From NCBI RefSeq assembly GCF_014202475.1, contig NZ_JACHGV010000001.1, positions 738,186-802,185 on the forward strand: a DNA stretch of 64,000 nt. The letters run 5' to 3'. Under the pieces are notes generated by a model. The model was not told where the DNA came from, did not search any database, and saw only the letters and a list, made by a program, of their open reading frames with translations. Shown in pieces: positions 43,931 through 50,873 of this stretch. The translations under genes were made by a program, and so were the position numbers. Source of the stretch: Streptomyces paradoxus (lineage in GTDB: Bacteria > Actinomycetota > Actinomycetes > Streptomycetales > Streptomycetaceae). Numbering within the stretch: the first letter of the stretch is position 1; the number at the start of each line of letters is the position of its first letter.

Positions 43931-44545
43931 ATGACGACACGGGAGACGGCGGAGGGGACACCGGCGGTTGCGGGACTGCTGCTCGCGGCGGGGGGCGGAC
44001 GGCGGCTCGGCGGGCGGCCCAAGGCGCTGCTCCCGCACCGGGGGCGGCCTCTCGTGGAGCACGCGGTGCGGGTGCTGCGGGAGGGCGGTTGCAGGACCGT
44101 GCACGTGGTCCTGGGCGCGCGGGCCGACGAGGTGCGCGCCCGGGCCTCGCTCCCGGGGTGCGTCCTGGTGGACAACCCCGACTGGGAGCAGGGCATGGGG
44201 AGTTCCCTGCGCGCCGGACTCGGCTCGCTCGCGGGCACGGGCGCCGGGGCCGCCCTGGTGTCACTGGTCGACCAGCCCGGCATCGGACCGGAGGCGGTGG
44301 CCCGGGTCCTCGCGGCCCACGCGGGCGAGGAGTCGCTCGTTTCCGCCTCGTACGACGGTGAGCGCGGCCATCCGGTGCTGTTCGGCGCCGCCCACTGGGC
44401 GGGCATCGCCGCGACTGCGCAAGGGGACCGGGGGGCACGCGCCTACTTGAAGGAGCACCGGCCGGAGGTGGTCCTCGTCGAGTGCGGGGATGTCGCCCGG
44501 CCTTTCGACATCGACACCGAGGCCGATCTGGCCCACCTGGAGTGA
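43931..44545 (+). CDS. MobA-like nucleotidyltransferase, possibly molybdenum cofactor cytidylyltransferase
   Basis: A 204-residue MobA/MocA-type enzyme. It has the GTP/CTP-binding LLAAGGGRRLGGRPKALLP, GMGSSLRAGL, and Asp in SLVDQPGIG, with a C-terminal FDIDTEADL. MocA attaches CMP to molybdopterin for molybdenum hydroxylases such as xanthine dehydrogenase, which feeds purines into the allantoin pathway. Its place between allR and aceB supports that, but the name is from fold and context. Other CTP/GTP-transferring relatives cannot be ruled out. The ATG has GGAG three bases upstream. Confidence 0.82.
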   Translation: MTTRETAEGTPAVAGLLLAAGGGRRLGGRPKALLPHRGRPLVEHAVRVLREGGCRTVHVVLGARADEVRARASLPGCVLVDNPDWEQGMGSSLRAGLGSLAGTGAGAALVSLVDQPGIGPEAVARVLAAHAGEESLVSASYDGERGHPVLFGAAHWAGIAATAQGDRGARAYLKEHRPEVVLVECGDVARPFDIDTEADLAHLE

Positions 44546-44549
44546 GCGG

Positions 44550-44570
44550 GGTGGCACGGAGCGCCACCTT
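44550..44570. terminator. Terminator after the MobA-like gene
   Basis: GGTGGC and GCCACC pair around a seven-base loop and are followed by TT, directly after the stop codon at 44543-44545. A short but adequate hairpin. Confidence 0.55.
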
Positions 44571-44603
44571 GCCTCGACCCGGAGAATCTCGACATCAACA
44601 GAC

Positions 44604-44627
44604 GATTGAACTTCCACTATGAGGAAA
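44604..44627. promoter_or_regulatory. AllR-like box upstream of malate synthase
   Basis: GATTGAACTTCCACTATG (44604-44621) is followed by AGGAAAC, and contains TTCC-N6-GGAA (44612-44625). It aligns with the ATTAAACTTCCAGTACG box before allB (42333) and the ATTCAACTTTC box (42224). It lies 127 bp before the aceB ATG. This suggests aceB belongs to the AllR regulon. Confidence 0.5.
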
Positions 44628-44753
44628 CTAGTATCCACTGTTCAGAAGCGCCCGTCTGCTCCGCGGGCGCCGAACGCCGTATCCGGGAAGACTGGCACCC
44701 GGTGCCGAGCACGCCGGCTCGTCTTCACAGCTCGCTGAAGGAAGTGACCGTTC

Positions 44754-46379
44754 ATGTCCGCTCCAGCGCCGTCTCCGCTGGCCATCGTCGACGCCGAGCC
44801 CCTGCCCCGGCAGGAGGAGGTCCTCACCGAAGCGGCGCTCGCCTTCGTGGCCGAGCTGCACCGGCGGTTCACGCCCCGGCGTGACGAACTCCTCGCCCGC
44901 CGCGCCGAGCGCCGCGCCGAGATCGCCCGCACCTCCACCCTCGACTTCCTCCCGGAGACGGCCGCGATCCGCGCCGACGACTCCTGGAAGGTCGCGCCGG
45001 CCCCGGACGCGCTGAACGACCGCCGGGTCGAGATCACCGGCCCCACCGACCGCAAGATGACCATCAACGCCCTCAACTCGGGCGCCAGGGTGTGGCTCGC
45101 GGACTTCGAGGACGCCTCCGCACCCACCTGGGAGAACGTGGTCCTCGGCCAGGTCAACCTGAGCGACGCCTACACCCGCACCATCGACTTCACCGACCCG
45201 AAGTCCGGCAAGTCCTACGCCCTCAAGGCGAACGAGGAACTCGCCACGGTCGTCATGCGCCCGCGCGGCTGGCACCTGAACGAGCGTCACCTCGTCGACG
45301 CCGACGGCACCCCGGTGCCCGGCGCCCTCGTCGACTTCGGCCTGTACTTCTTCCACAACGCCCAGCGCCTGCTGGACCTCGGCAAGGGCCCGTATTTCTA
45401 CCTCCCCAAGACGGAGTCCCACCTGGAGGCCCGCCTCTGGAACGACGTCTTCGTCTTCGCGCAGGAGTACTGCGGCATCCCCCAGGGCACCGTCCGCGCC
45501 ACCGTCCTCATCGAGACGATCACGGCCGCGTACGAGATGGAGGAGATCCTCTACGAGCTGCGCGACCACGCCTCCGGGCTGAACGCGGGCCGCTGGGACT
45601 ACCTGTTCTCCATCGTCAAGAACTTCCGTGACGGCGGCGCGAAGTTCGTGCTGCCGGACCGCAACGCGGTGACGATGACGGCCCCGTTCATGCGCGCCTA
45701 CACCGAACTCCTCGTGCGCACCTGCCACAAGCGCGGCGCGCACGCCATCGGCGGCATGGCGGCCTTCATCCCCTCCCGCCGGGACGCCGAGGTCAACAAG
45801 GTCGCTTTCGAGAAGGTCCGCGCCGACAAGGACCGCGAGGCCGGCGACGGCTTCGACGGCTCCTGGGTCGCCCACCCCGACCTGGTGCCGATCGCCATGG
45901 AGTCCTTCGACAAGGTCCTCGGCGACAAGCCCAACCAGAAGGACCGGCTGCGCGAGGACGTCGACGTCAAGGCCGCCGACCTCATCGCCGTCGACTCGCT
46001 GGACGCCAAGCCCACCTACGCGGGTCTGGTCAACGCCGTGCAGGTCGGCATCCGTTACATCGAGGCCTGGCTGCGCGGCATGGGCGCGGTCGCCATCTTC
46101 AACCTGATGGAGGACGCGGCCACCGCCGAGATCTCCCGCTCCCAGATCTGGCAGTGGATCAACGCGGAGGTCGTCCTCGACAACGGCGAGCAGGTCACCG
46201 CCGACCTGGCCCGCAAGGTCGCCGCGGAGGAACTCGCGAACATCAAGGCCGAGATCGGCGAGGAGGCCTTCGCCGCCGGCCACTGGCAGCAGGCGCACGA
46301 CCTGCTGCTGACGGTCTCCCTCGACGAGGACTACGCCGACTTCCTGACCCTCCCGGCGTACGAGCAGCTCAAGGGCTGA
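44754..46379 (+). CDS. aceB: Malate synthase A
   Basis: A 541-residue enzyme that condenses glyoxylate with acetyl-CoA to give malate. Length and motifs match isoform [33 protein letters not shown] with the catalytic Arg, [20 protein letters not shown] with the metal-binding Glu region, [18 protein letters not shown] and [20 protein letters not shown]. The ATG has AAGGAAG about nine bases upstream. No isocitrate lyase gene is adjacent, and the operator-like box shared with allB suggests its glyoxylate comes from ureidoglycolate. The stop lies one base from the convergent SelW-type gene. Confidence 0.95.
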   Translation: MSAPAPSPLAIVDAEPLPRQEEVLTEAALAFVAELHRRFTPRRDELLARRAERRAEIARTSTLDFLPETAAIRADDSWKVAPAPDALNDRRVEITGPTDRKMTINALNSGARVWLADFEDASAPTWENVVLGQVNLSDAYTRTIDFTDPKSGKSYALKANEELATVVMRPRGWHLNERHLVDADGTPVPGALVDFGLYFFHNAQRLLDLGKGPYFYLPKTESHLEARLWNDVFVFAQEYCGIPQGTVRATVLIETITAAYEMEEILYELRDHASGLNAGRWDYLFSIVKNFRDGGAKFVLPDRNAVTMTAPFMRAYTELLVRTCHKRGAHAIGGMAAFIPSRRDAEVNKVAFEKVRADKDREAGDGFDGSWVAHPDLVPIAMESFDKVLGDKPNQKDRLREDVDVKAADLIAVDSLDAKPTYAGLVNAVQVGIRYIEAWLRGMGAVAIFNLMEDAATAEISRSQIWQWINAEVVLDNGEQVTADLARKVAAEELANIKAEIGEEAFAAGHWQQAHDLLLTVSLDEDYADFLTLPAYEQLKG

Positions 46380-46380
46380 C

Positions 46381-46668
46381 TCAGTCCGCGGACGGCTTCT
46401 CCGAGTGGCCCAGGGACTTCTCCGGGGCCACTCGGTCGCGTACGGCCTGCTTCACGGCCGTCGGCTCCGGGAAGCCCTGCTCGCGCCGGTCCCAGACGAC
46501 CTCGTCGCCGACGCGGACCACGAACACCCCGCCCGTGCCGGGCTTCAGGGCCAGCTCCGTGAGTTCGGCCTCGAAGGTCGTGAGCAGCTCCTGCGCCAGC
46601 CAGGCCGCGCGGGGCAGCCAGCGGCACTGGGTGCAGTACTCGATCTCGACCCGCTGAACGTCCGTCAT
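46381..46668 (-). CDS. SelT/SelW/SelH-family thioredoxin-like protein
   Basis: A 95-residue Rdx-type protein. RVEIEYCTQCRWLPRAAWLA has the redox CxxC near residue 12, with GGVFVVRVGDEVVWDRREQG in the C-terminal half. These proteins use the motif as a thiol redox centre; both residues are Cys here, not selenocysteine. The ATG (46666-46668) overlaps the stop of the upstream HipA-like kinase by four bases (ATGA), so the two are translationally coupled. The meaning of that pairing is unknown. Confidence 0.9.
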   Translation of the reverse strand: MTDVQRVEIEYCTQCRWLPRAAWLAQELLTTFEAELTELALKPGTGGVFVVRVGDEVVWDRREQGFPEPTAVKQAVRDRVAPEKSLGHSEKPSAD

Positions 46669-47579
46669 CCGAGGTGCACCGACCAATCCTGCTGAGCCGC
46701 GGGCTTGCCGTGCAGGTCGGGCACCTGCTTGAGCCACGCGGGGCGTCCTTGCTGGTTCTTCGCCGCCCGGAGGGCCTCCTCGGCGGCGAGTTCCTCCCGG
46801 GTGGGGAAGCCCGTGGGCAGCCAGTCCCCGGAGGCCCGCACGCGCGCGTGCAGGTACGTCACGTACGCCTCGCGCACCTCGTCCGCGGTGGCGAAGCCCG
46901 GCTCGCCGGCCAGCCAGGCGTCCGGGACCTCGGCGAGGATCCGCCGCAGCAGTTCCTCGGTGACCCGGGGCGCCAGCTCGGCGTCGGCGGCCCGGACGTC
47001 GGGCCCGTAGTGGCCGAGGGCGTGGTGCCGGAAGTCGTAGGTCTTGCGGGGGTCGGTGGCGTCCCAGCGGTGGTGGAAGACCAGCGCGGCCCCGTGGTCG
47101 ATCAGCCACAGGCGCGGGGGTGCCACGCCGAGGGTGGGCCAGACCATCAGGTTGGAGCTGTGGACCGTACGGTCGACGTTCACGGTCAGGGCGTCCAGCC
47201 AGACGATCTTCCCCGCCTCCAGCGGGTCGACGGGGAAGACCCGGGCGAGCTCCGGGGTGAAGTCGCGGGCGCCCGGCAGGTAGTCCATGCCGAGGTTGAC
47301 GCCCGCGCTGGCCGCGTGCAGGCCCCGCACCTCCTGATGCGGCTCGTGGTCCGCGATCGCGGGGTCGAAACGCACCAGGACCAGCTCGGGGAAGCGCAGC
47401 CCGAGGGCACGGGCCAGCTCCCCCACGATCACTTCGGCGACGAGTGCCTTGCGGCCCTGCGCGGAGCCGGTGAACTTCACGACGTAGGTGCCGAGGTCGT
47501 CCGCCTCGACGACGCCGGGCACGGAACCGCCGGATCGCAGCGGTTCGATGTAGCGGGTCGCGGTGACCTCTCTCAGCAT
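46665..47579 (-). CDS. HipA-family kinase-like protein
   Basis: A 304-residue protein with HipA/PI3K-like kinase features: TYVVKFTGSAQGRKALVAEV for the ATP-contacting Lys, IVWLDALTVNVDRTVHSSN for the catalytic-loop DxxxxNxDR-type motif, and LWLIDHGAALVFHH with the metal-binding Asp of the DFG-equivalent. There is no HipB antitoxin or HTH gene next to it, so a classical toxin-antitoxin pair is unlikely. A coupled SelW-like gene follows. The ATG has GGAG nine bases upstream. Substrate and effect are unknown. Confidence 0.85.
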   Translation of the reverse strand: MLREVTATRYIEPLRSGGSVPGVVEADDLGTYVVKFTGSAQGRKALVAEVIVGELARALGLRFPELVLVRFDPAIADHEPHQEVRGLHAASAGVNLGMDYLPGARDFTPELARVFPVDPLEAGKIVWLDALTVNVDRTVHSSNLMVWPTLGVAPPRLWLIDHGAALVFHHRWDATDPRKTYDFRHHALGHYGPDVRAADAELAPRVTEELLRRILAEVPDAWLAGEPGFATADEVREAYVTYLHARVRASGDWLPTGFPTREELAAEEALRAAKNQQGRPAWLKQVPDLHGKPAAQQDWSVHLG

Positions 47580-47678
47580 GGTCCAGGGCTCCACGGCGGG
47601 CAGAATCCGAAGGCGCCATCGTAACCAGGCACGACAGCCGGTCAGGAGCCTCGGCCCACGGCCGGATCCCGGTCGGCC

Positions 47679-48950
47679 TCAGCGTGCGGCGGGCGCGGGC
47701 CCGTGAGCGGGCGCCGGTGCCCGGACGGCGTCCAGGACGAAGCCGCTGCGGACCCGGGCCGGCATGCGGTTCAGCGGGATCCGCAGGTCCTGGTCGGGCA
47801 CCTCGTACTCCAGCAGGGCCAGCCGTGGCCCGAGGGCGCGCAGCAGCGCGATCGTGACGTCCTCGCCGGGGCAGCGGTGACCGGTTGCGCAGTCGCCGCC
47901 GCCCTGGGGGATCAGTTCGTCGGGCTGGGGCGGCCGCTGGAGGAAACGCCGCGGTTCGAAGGTGTACGGGTCGTCCCAGAGGCCGGGGTCGTGGTTCTGC
48001 CCGTAGAGGTCGAGCAGGATCAGCGTGCCGGACGGGATCGGTTCGCCCCGCCACTGCAGATCGGTGGCGGCCCGGCCGCCGACGAAGGGCGCGAAGGGGT
48101 AGAAGCGCCGCACCTCGTGGGCGAACGCCACGGCGTACGCGGGATCGTCGCCGGTCAGGCGGTCCCGCAGCTCGGGCCTCAGGCGCAGCGCGTGGGCGGC
48201 GTAGGTGACGAACCAGCACACCGCGACGGCCGGGCGGATGACGTTGAGCAGTTCGACCGCGGCCGTGTGCGGGTCGAGGACCCGGCCGTCGGCGTCCCGG
48301 TGCCGGACGATCCCCTCCAGTGCCGACCCGGCCGGTGCGGTGGCGGCCCCCGACCGTACGTCCTCGACCAGGCGTCCCAGCCAGGCCTCGCAGCGGGCCC
48401 GTGCCCGCCGGGCCCGCCAGTGGCGCGGGCCGGGACTGGCGAAACCGTCGACCATGGCCACGAGGTCACCGGCCAGGGGACCGGCGTCCTCGACGGTGAG
48501 TCCGGCCCACTGGCACACGCCCCGGGTGAGCACGCGGCTCGCCTCGTCGAACAGCACGACCCGCCGGCCGGGCCACGACTCCACCGCCTCGTCCCACTCC
48601 GCGGCGACGCGGTCCACCAGACCGGCGACCGCCTCCGCCCCGGTGAGCAGGGACAGGAACATCCCCTTGCGTACGCGGTGGTCCGGCCCGTCCAGGGTGT
48701 GCACGGCTCCGTGCCCGAAGAGCGTGCTCAGCACCGGCCCGGGCAGTGCCGTCCGGCGCTCCACGTGCCGCTCGTCGTAGAAGAACCGCACCGCCCCGGG
48801 GCCGTGCAGGGCGACCACCGGCTGTCCCATGAGCCGGGTGCGGACGAGCGGAGCGGTGGTGCGGCGCCTCCGGTCGGGCAGCCATGCGTATCCCTTGGCC
48901 AGGAGGGCGAGTGAGCTGTCGGCGGCCGGTGGACGGAGACGGGGATCCAT
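47679..48950 (-). CDS. CYP152-type cytochrome P450 fatty-acid peroxygenase
   Basis: A 423-residue P450. The heme loop is GGGDCATGHRCPGEDVTIAL with Cys360 as ligand, and ExxR appears as EVRR at 279-282. Helix I lacks the usual oxygen-activating Thr and instead reads VIRPAVAVCWF (Arg239-Pro240), which is the mark of CYP152 peroxygenases (P450-BS-beta and SP-alpha). These use hydrogen peroxide and the substrate carboxylate to hydroxylate or decarboxylate fatty acids. FFYDERHVERRTALP near residue 57 is also typical. No redox partner is needed. The ATG at 48948-48950 fits the family length; no Shine-Dalgarno precedes it. Confidence 0.9.
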   Translation of the reverse strand: MDPRLRPPAADSSLALLAKGYAWLPDRRRRTTAPLVRTRLMGQPVVALHGPGAVRFFYDERHVERRTALPGPVLSTLFGHGAVHTLDGPDHRVRKGMFLSLLTGAEAVAGLVDRVAAEWDEAVESWPGRRVVLFDEASRVLTRGVCQWAGLTVEDAGPLAGDLVAMVDGFASPGPRHWRARRARARCEAWLGRLVEDVRSGAATAPAGSALEGIVRHRDADGRVLDPHTAAVELLNVIRPAVAVCWFVTYAAHALRLRPELRDRLTGDDPAYAVAFAHEVRRFYPFAPFVGGRAATDLQWRGEPIPSGTLILLDLYGQNHDPGLWDDPYTFEPRRFLQRPPQPDELIPQGGGDCATGHRCPGEDVTIALLRALGPRLALLEYEVPDQDLRIPLNRMPARVRSGFVLDAVRAPAPAHGPAPAAR

Positions 48951-49083
48951 GGCGCGGCGGGTGCCCGCCGGTTCTGCCGGGAAACCGGGCACACCCTGGT
49001 CCGCGACGGCGGGGCGGCCGGCCAGGGGCCGTCGCCGCGTCGTGGTCCGTTTGTCCTCGGTGGCGGTGGGGACCCGGCGGGGC

Positions 49084-50043
49084 ATGAGCGCATCCCCACG
49101 CCGCCGCGTGATGCGGCAGAACCGGGTCCTGTGGCTGCTGGACCGTCTGGAGCGGGAGCCCAGGGCCGACGCGGTGATCGACACGCTCCGCAGGGGCGTG
49201 CGGGCCCTCCCCCTGGGGCGTGGCCGGGACCTGCTGCACGGCAGGTGGCTGGGGCACCCGGTGCATCCGCTGCTGGTGCAGGTGCCGATCGGAAGCTGGC
49301 TGTCGGCGGCCGTCCTGGACCTGCGTCCCGGCCGCTCGCGCGAGTCGCGGCTGCTGGTCGGGGTCGGGCTGGGCGCCGCGGCCCCCTCGGCCGTGGCCGG
49401 CTGGGTGGACTGGGCGGAACTGCACCACCGCCAGCAGCGGATCGGGCTGGTGCACGCCCTCTCCAACACGACGGCCGTCGGTCTGTACGCCGCCTCGCTC
49501 GTCTGCCGCGTCAAGGGGCGCGAGGGGGCGGGCCGGGCGTACGGCTTCCTGGGGCTCACGGCCGTCGGAGTCGGGGGCATGCTGGGCGGCCACCTGGCCT
49601 ACCGGCAGGCCTCCGGCGCCAATCACGCCGAGGAGGTCCCGAACGTCGTCTCCCCGGGCTGGCACCGGATCGGAAGCGTCGACGAGTTCCCGGCCGGTGA
49701 GCCGGTGCGGCGCAGCGTGGACGACGTGCCGGTGCTGGTGGTGCGCGAGTCCGGCGGGGCGGTCCACGCGCTGGCCGAGCGGTGCAGCCACCTCGCGGGG
49801 CCGCTGTCCGAGGGCACCGTCGCCGACGGGTGTGTGCGGTGCCCGTGGCACGGCAGCGTGTTCCGGCTCTCCGACGGCTGGAACGTGCGCGGGCCGGCCA
49901 CCGCCCCCCAGCCCTCCTTCGAGACGCGGATCACAGGCGGGCACGTCGAGGTGCGGCTGCGTCACCAGAACGGCGGAGAGCCGGCCGGACAGGGGAAGCC
50001 GACACGATCGCGGGCTGCCCATGGGCACGGCGACCATGACTGA
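49084..50043 (+). CDS. DUF2231/Rieske fusion membrane protein
   Basis: A 319-residue protein. The N-terminal half is a DUF2231-like membrane region with four hydrophobic helices (LGHPVHPLLVQVPIGSWLSA, LVGVGLGAAAPSAVAGWVDW, HALSNTTAVGLYAASLV, FLGLTAVGVGGMLGGHLAY). The C-terminal third is a Rieske [2Fe-2S] domain with CSHLAG and CPWHGS. An aliphatic HPVHPLLVQVPIG His pair could bind heme. It is encoded divergently from the CYP152 gene and followed by the DUF1360 gene. The Rieske domain may pass electrons to or from a membrane partner. The ATG at 49084 was chosen; 49111 is possible. Confidence 0.85.
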   Translation: MSASPRRRVMRQNRVLWLLDRLEREPRADAVIDTLRRGVRALPLGRGRDLLHGRWLGHPVHPLLVQVPIGSWLSAAVLDLRPGRSRESRLLVGVGLGAAAPSAVAGWVDWAELHHRQQRIGLVHALSNTTAVGLYAASLVCRVKGREGAGRAYGFLGLTAVGVGGMLGGHLAYRQASGANHAEEVPNVVSPGWHRIGSVDEFPAGEPVRRSVDDVPVLVVRESGGAVHALAERCSHLAGPLSEGTVADGCVRCPWHGSVFRLSDGWNVRGPATAPQPSFETRITGGHVEVRLRHQNGGEPAGQGKPTRSRAAHGHGDHD

Positions 50044-50569
50044 CAGCCGCCTCGCGCGCCGGCTGCGCGGAGCGCTCCGGCGCACCAGCCGGGACTACGC
50101 GGCGGGGCACGACCGCCCGCTGGGCGGTTATCTGGCGGCCATAGCCGGCTTCGCGGCCTGCACGGCGGCCTGGACCACGGTGGTACGGCGCAGCGGGCGC
50201 CCGCTGCCCGAGCGGCCCGAGCCGTGGGACGTGGTTCTCACGTCGGTGGCCACGTTCCGGCTCAGCCGACTGCTGAGCAAGGCGTCGGTGACCAGCCCGC
50301 TGCGGGCTCCCTTCACCCGGTACGTCGGGCCGCAGGGCCCCGCCGAGCTGCACGAGGAGGCTCAGCCCGAGCCGGGCAGGCACACCGTCGGCGAGCTCGC
50401 GACCTGCCCGTTCTGCATGAGCGTCTGGGTGGCCTCGGCCCTGACCGCCGGCCGGCTGCTCTGGCCGCAGGCCACCCGTACGGCCATGGGCACGCTGACC
50501 GCTCTGGCCGGCGCGGACGCGCTGCAACTGGCGTACGGCGCGCTGGTGGACAGGACGACGGGCGACTGA
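50036..50569 (+). CDS. DUF1360-family membrane protein
   Basis: A 177-residue membrane protein of the DUF1360 family, recognised by WDVVLTSVATFRLSRLLSK, FTRYVGPQGPAEL and the TCPFCMSVWVASAL segment, with helices near the middle and C terminus (LAAIAGFAACTAAWTTVV and LTALAGADALQLAYGALV). Its start overlaps the Rieske gene stop by eight bases, so it is translationally coupled; ATG 50036 is chosen over 50021. The two Cys of PFC may be functional. Function unknown; the operon suggests a joint role with the Rieske protein. Confidence 0.82.
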   Translation: MTDSRLARRLRGALRRTSRDYAAGHDRPLGGYLAAIAGFAACTAAWTTVVRRSGRPLPERPEPWDVVLTSVATFRLSRLLSKASVTSPLRAPFTRYVGPQGPAELHEEAQPEPGRHTVGELATCPFCMSVWVASALTAGRLLWPQATRTAMGTLTALAGADALQLAYGALVDRTTGD

Positions 50570-50610
50570 CCGCACGCGCGTCCGGACACCCCCTGGGCGT
50601 GCGGCTTTTC
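50570..50610. terminator. Terminator after the DUF1360 gene
   Basis: CCGCACGC (50570-50577) pairs with GCGTGCGG (50597-50604), followed by CTTTTC. It is a textbook hairpin plus U-tract, rare in this GC-rich window, placed directly after the stop codon. Confidence 0.8.
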
Positions 50611-50658
50611 GGTGATGCCGCGTCCGAAGGGCCGGACGAGTCCGGACGCGGATCCCCC

Positions 50659-50683
50659 TTGTCAAGGCGATATTAGGTTAGGC
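50659..50683 (+). promoter_or_regulatory. Truncated iron-box promoter
   Basis: TTGTCA (50659-50664) is a -35-like hexamer, followed by TTAGGTTAGGC (50673-50683), the left half of the DmdR/IdeR iron box (TTAGGTTAGGCTAACCTAA type). The right half and the -10 are missing. The sequence runs straight into coding sequence for the C terminus of a siderophore-binding protein. Confidence 0.7.
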
Positions 50684-50686
50684 AAC

Positions 50687-50866
50687 GACGGCGACAAGTC
50701 CAGCAACCCGTTCTCCGGCCAGCTGAAGAAGAACGCCGTGTGGACCTCCCTGCCGTTCGTGAAGGCGGACCGGGTGCACCGGCTGCCCGACGGCATCTGG
50801 ATGTTCGGCGGTCCCGGTTCGATGGAGGCGTACATCGACGCCCTCGTCGACGCGCTGAAGAAGTAG
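50687..50866 (+). pseudogene. C-terminal remnant of an iron-siderophore ABC substrate-binding protein
   Basis: About 60 codons remain: GDKSSNPFSGQLKKNAVW, TSLPFVKADRVHRLPDGIW, MFGGPGSMEAYIDALVDAL and a final KK stop. This is the last fifth of a FepB/FhuD-type lipoprotein (usual length about 320-350 residues). The N-terminal lobe, signal peptide, lipobox Cys, start codon and ribosome-binding site are all gone. Half an iron box sits directly before it, so a single deletion likely joined the promoter to the 3' end. The stop codon is seven bases before the permease ATG. Confidence 0.85.
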
Positions 50867-50873
50867 CGAGGCC

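Noticed and set aside
44628..46298. 556-codon minus-strand frame opposite malate synthase
   Set aside because: Antisense to an unmistakable malate synthase; no domain in it.
46665..47579. Toxin-antitoxin system based on the HipA-like protein
   Set aside because: No HipB-like HTH gene adjacent; the coupled gene is a SelW-type redox protein.
47679..49085. Start of the P450 at the ATG overlapping the Rieske gene start
   Set aside because: It would add about 45 low-complexity residues; CYP152 proteins start close to the chosen ATG.
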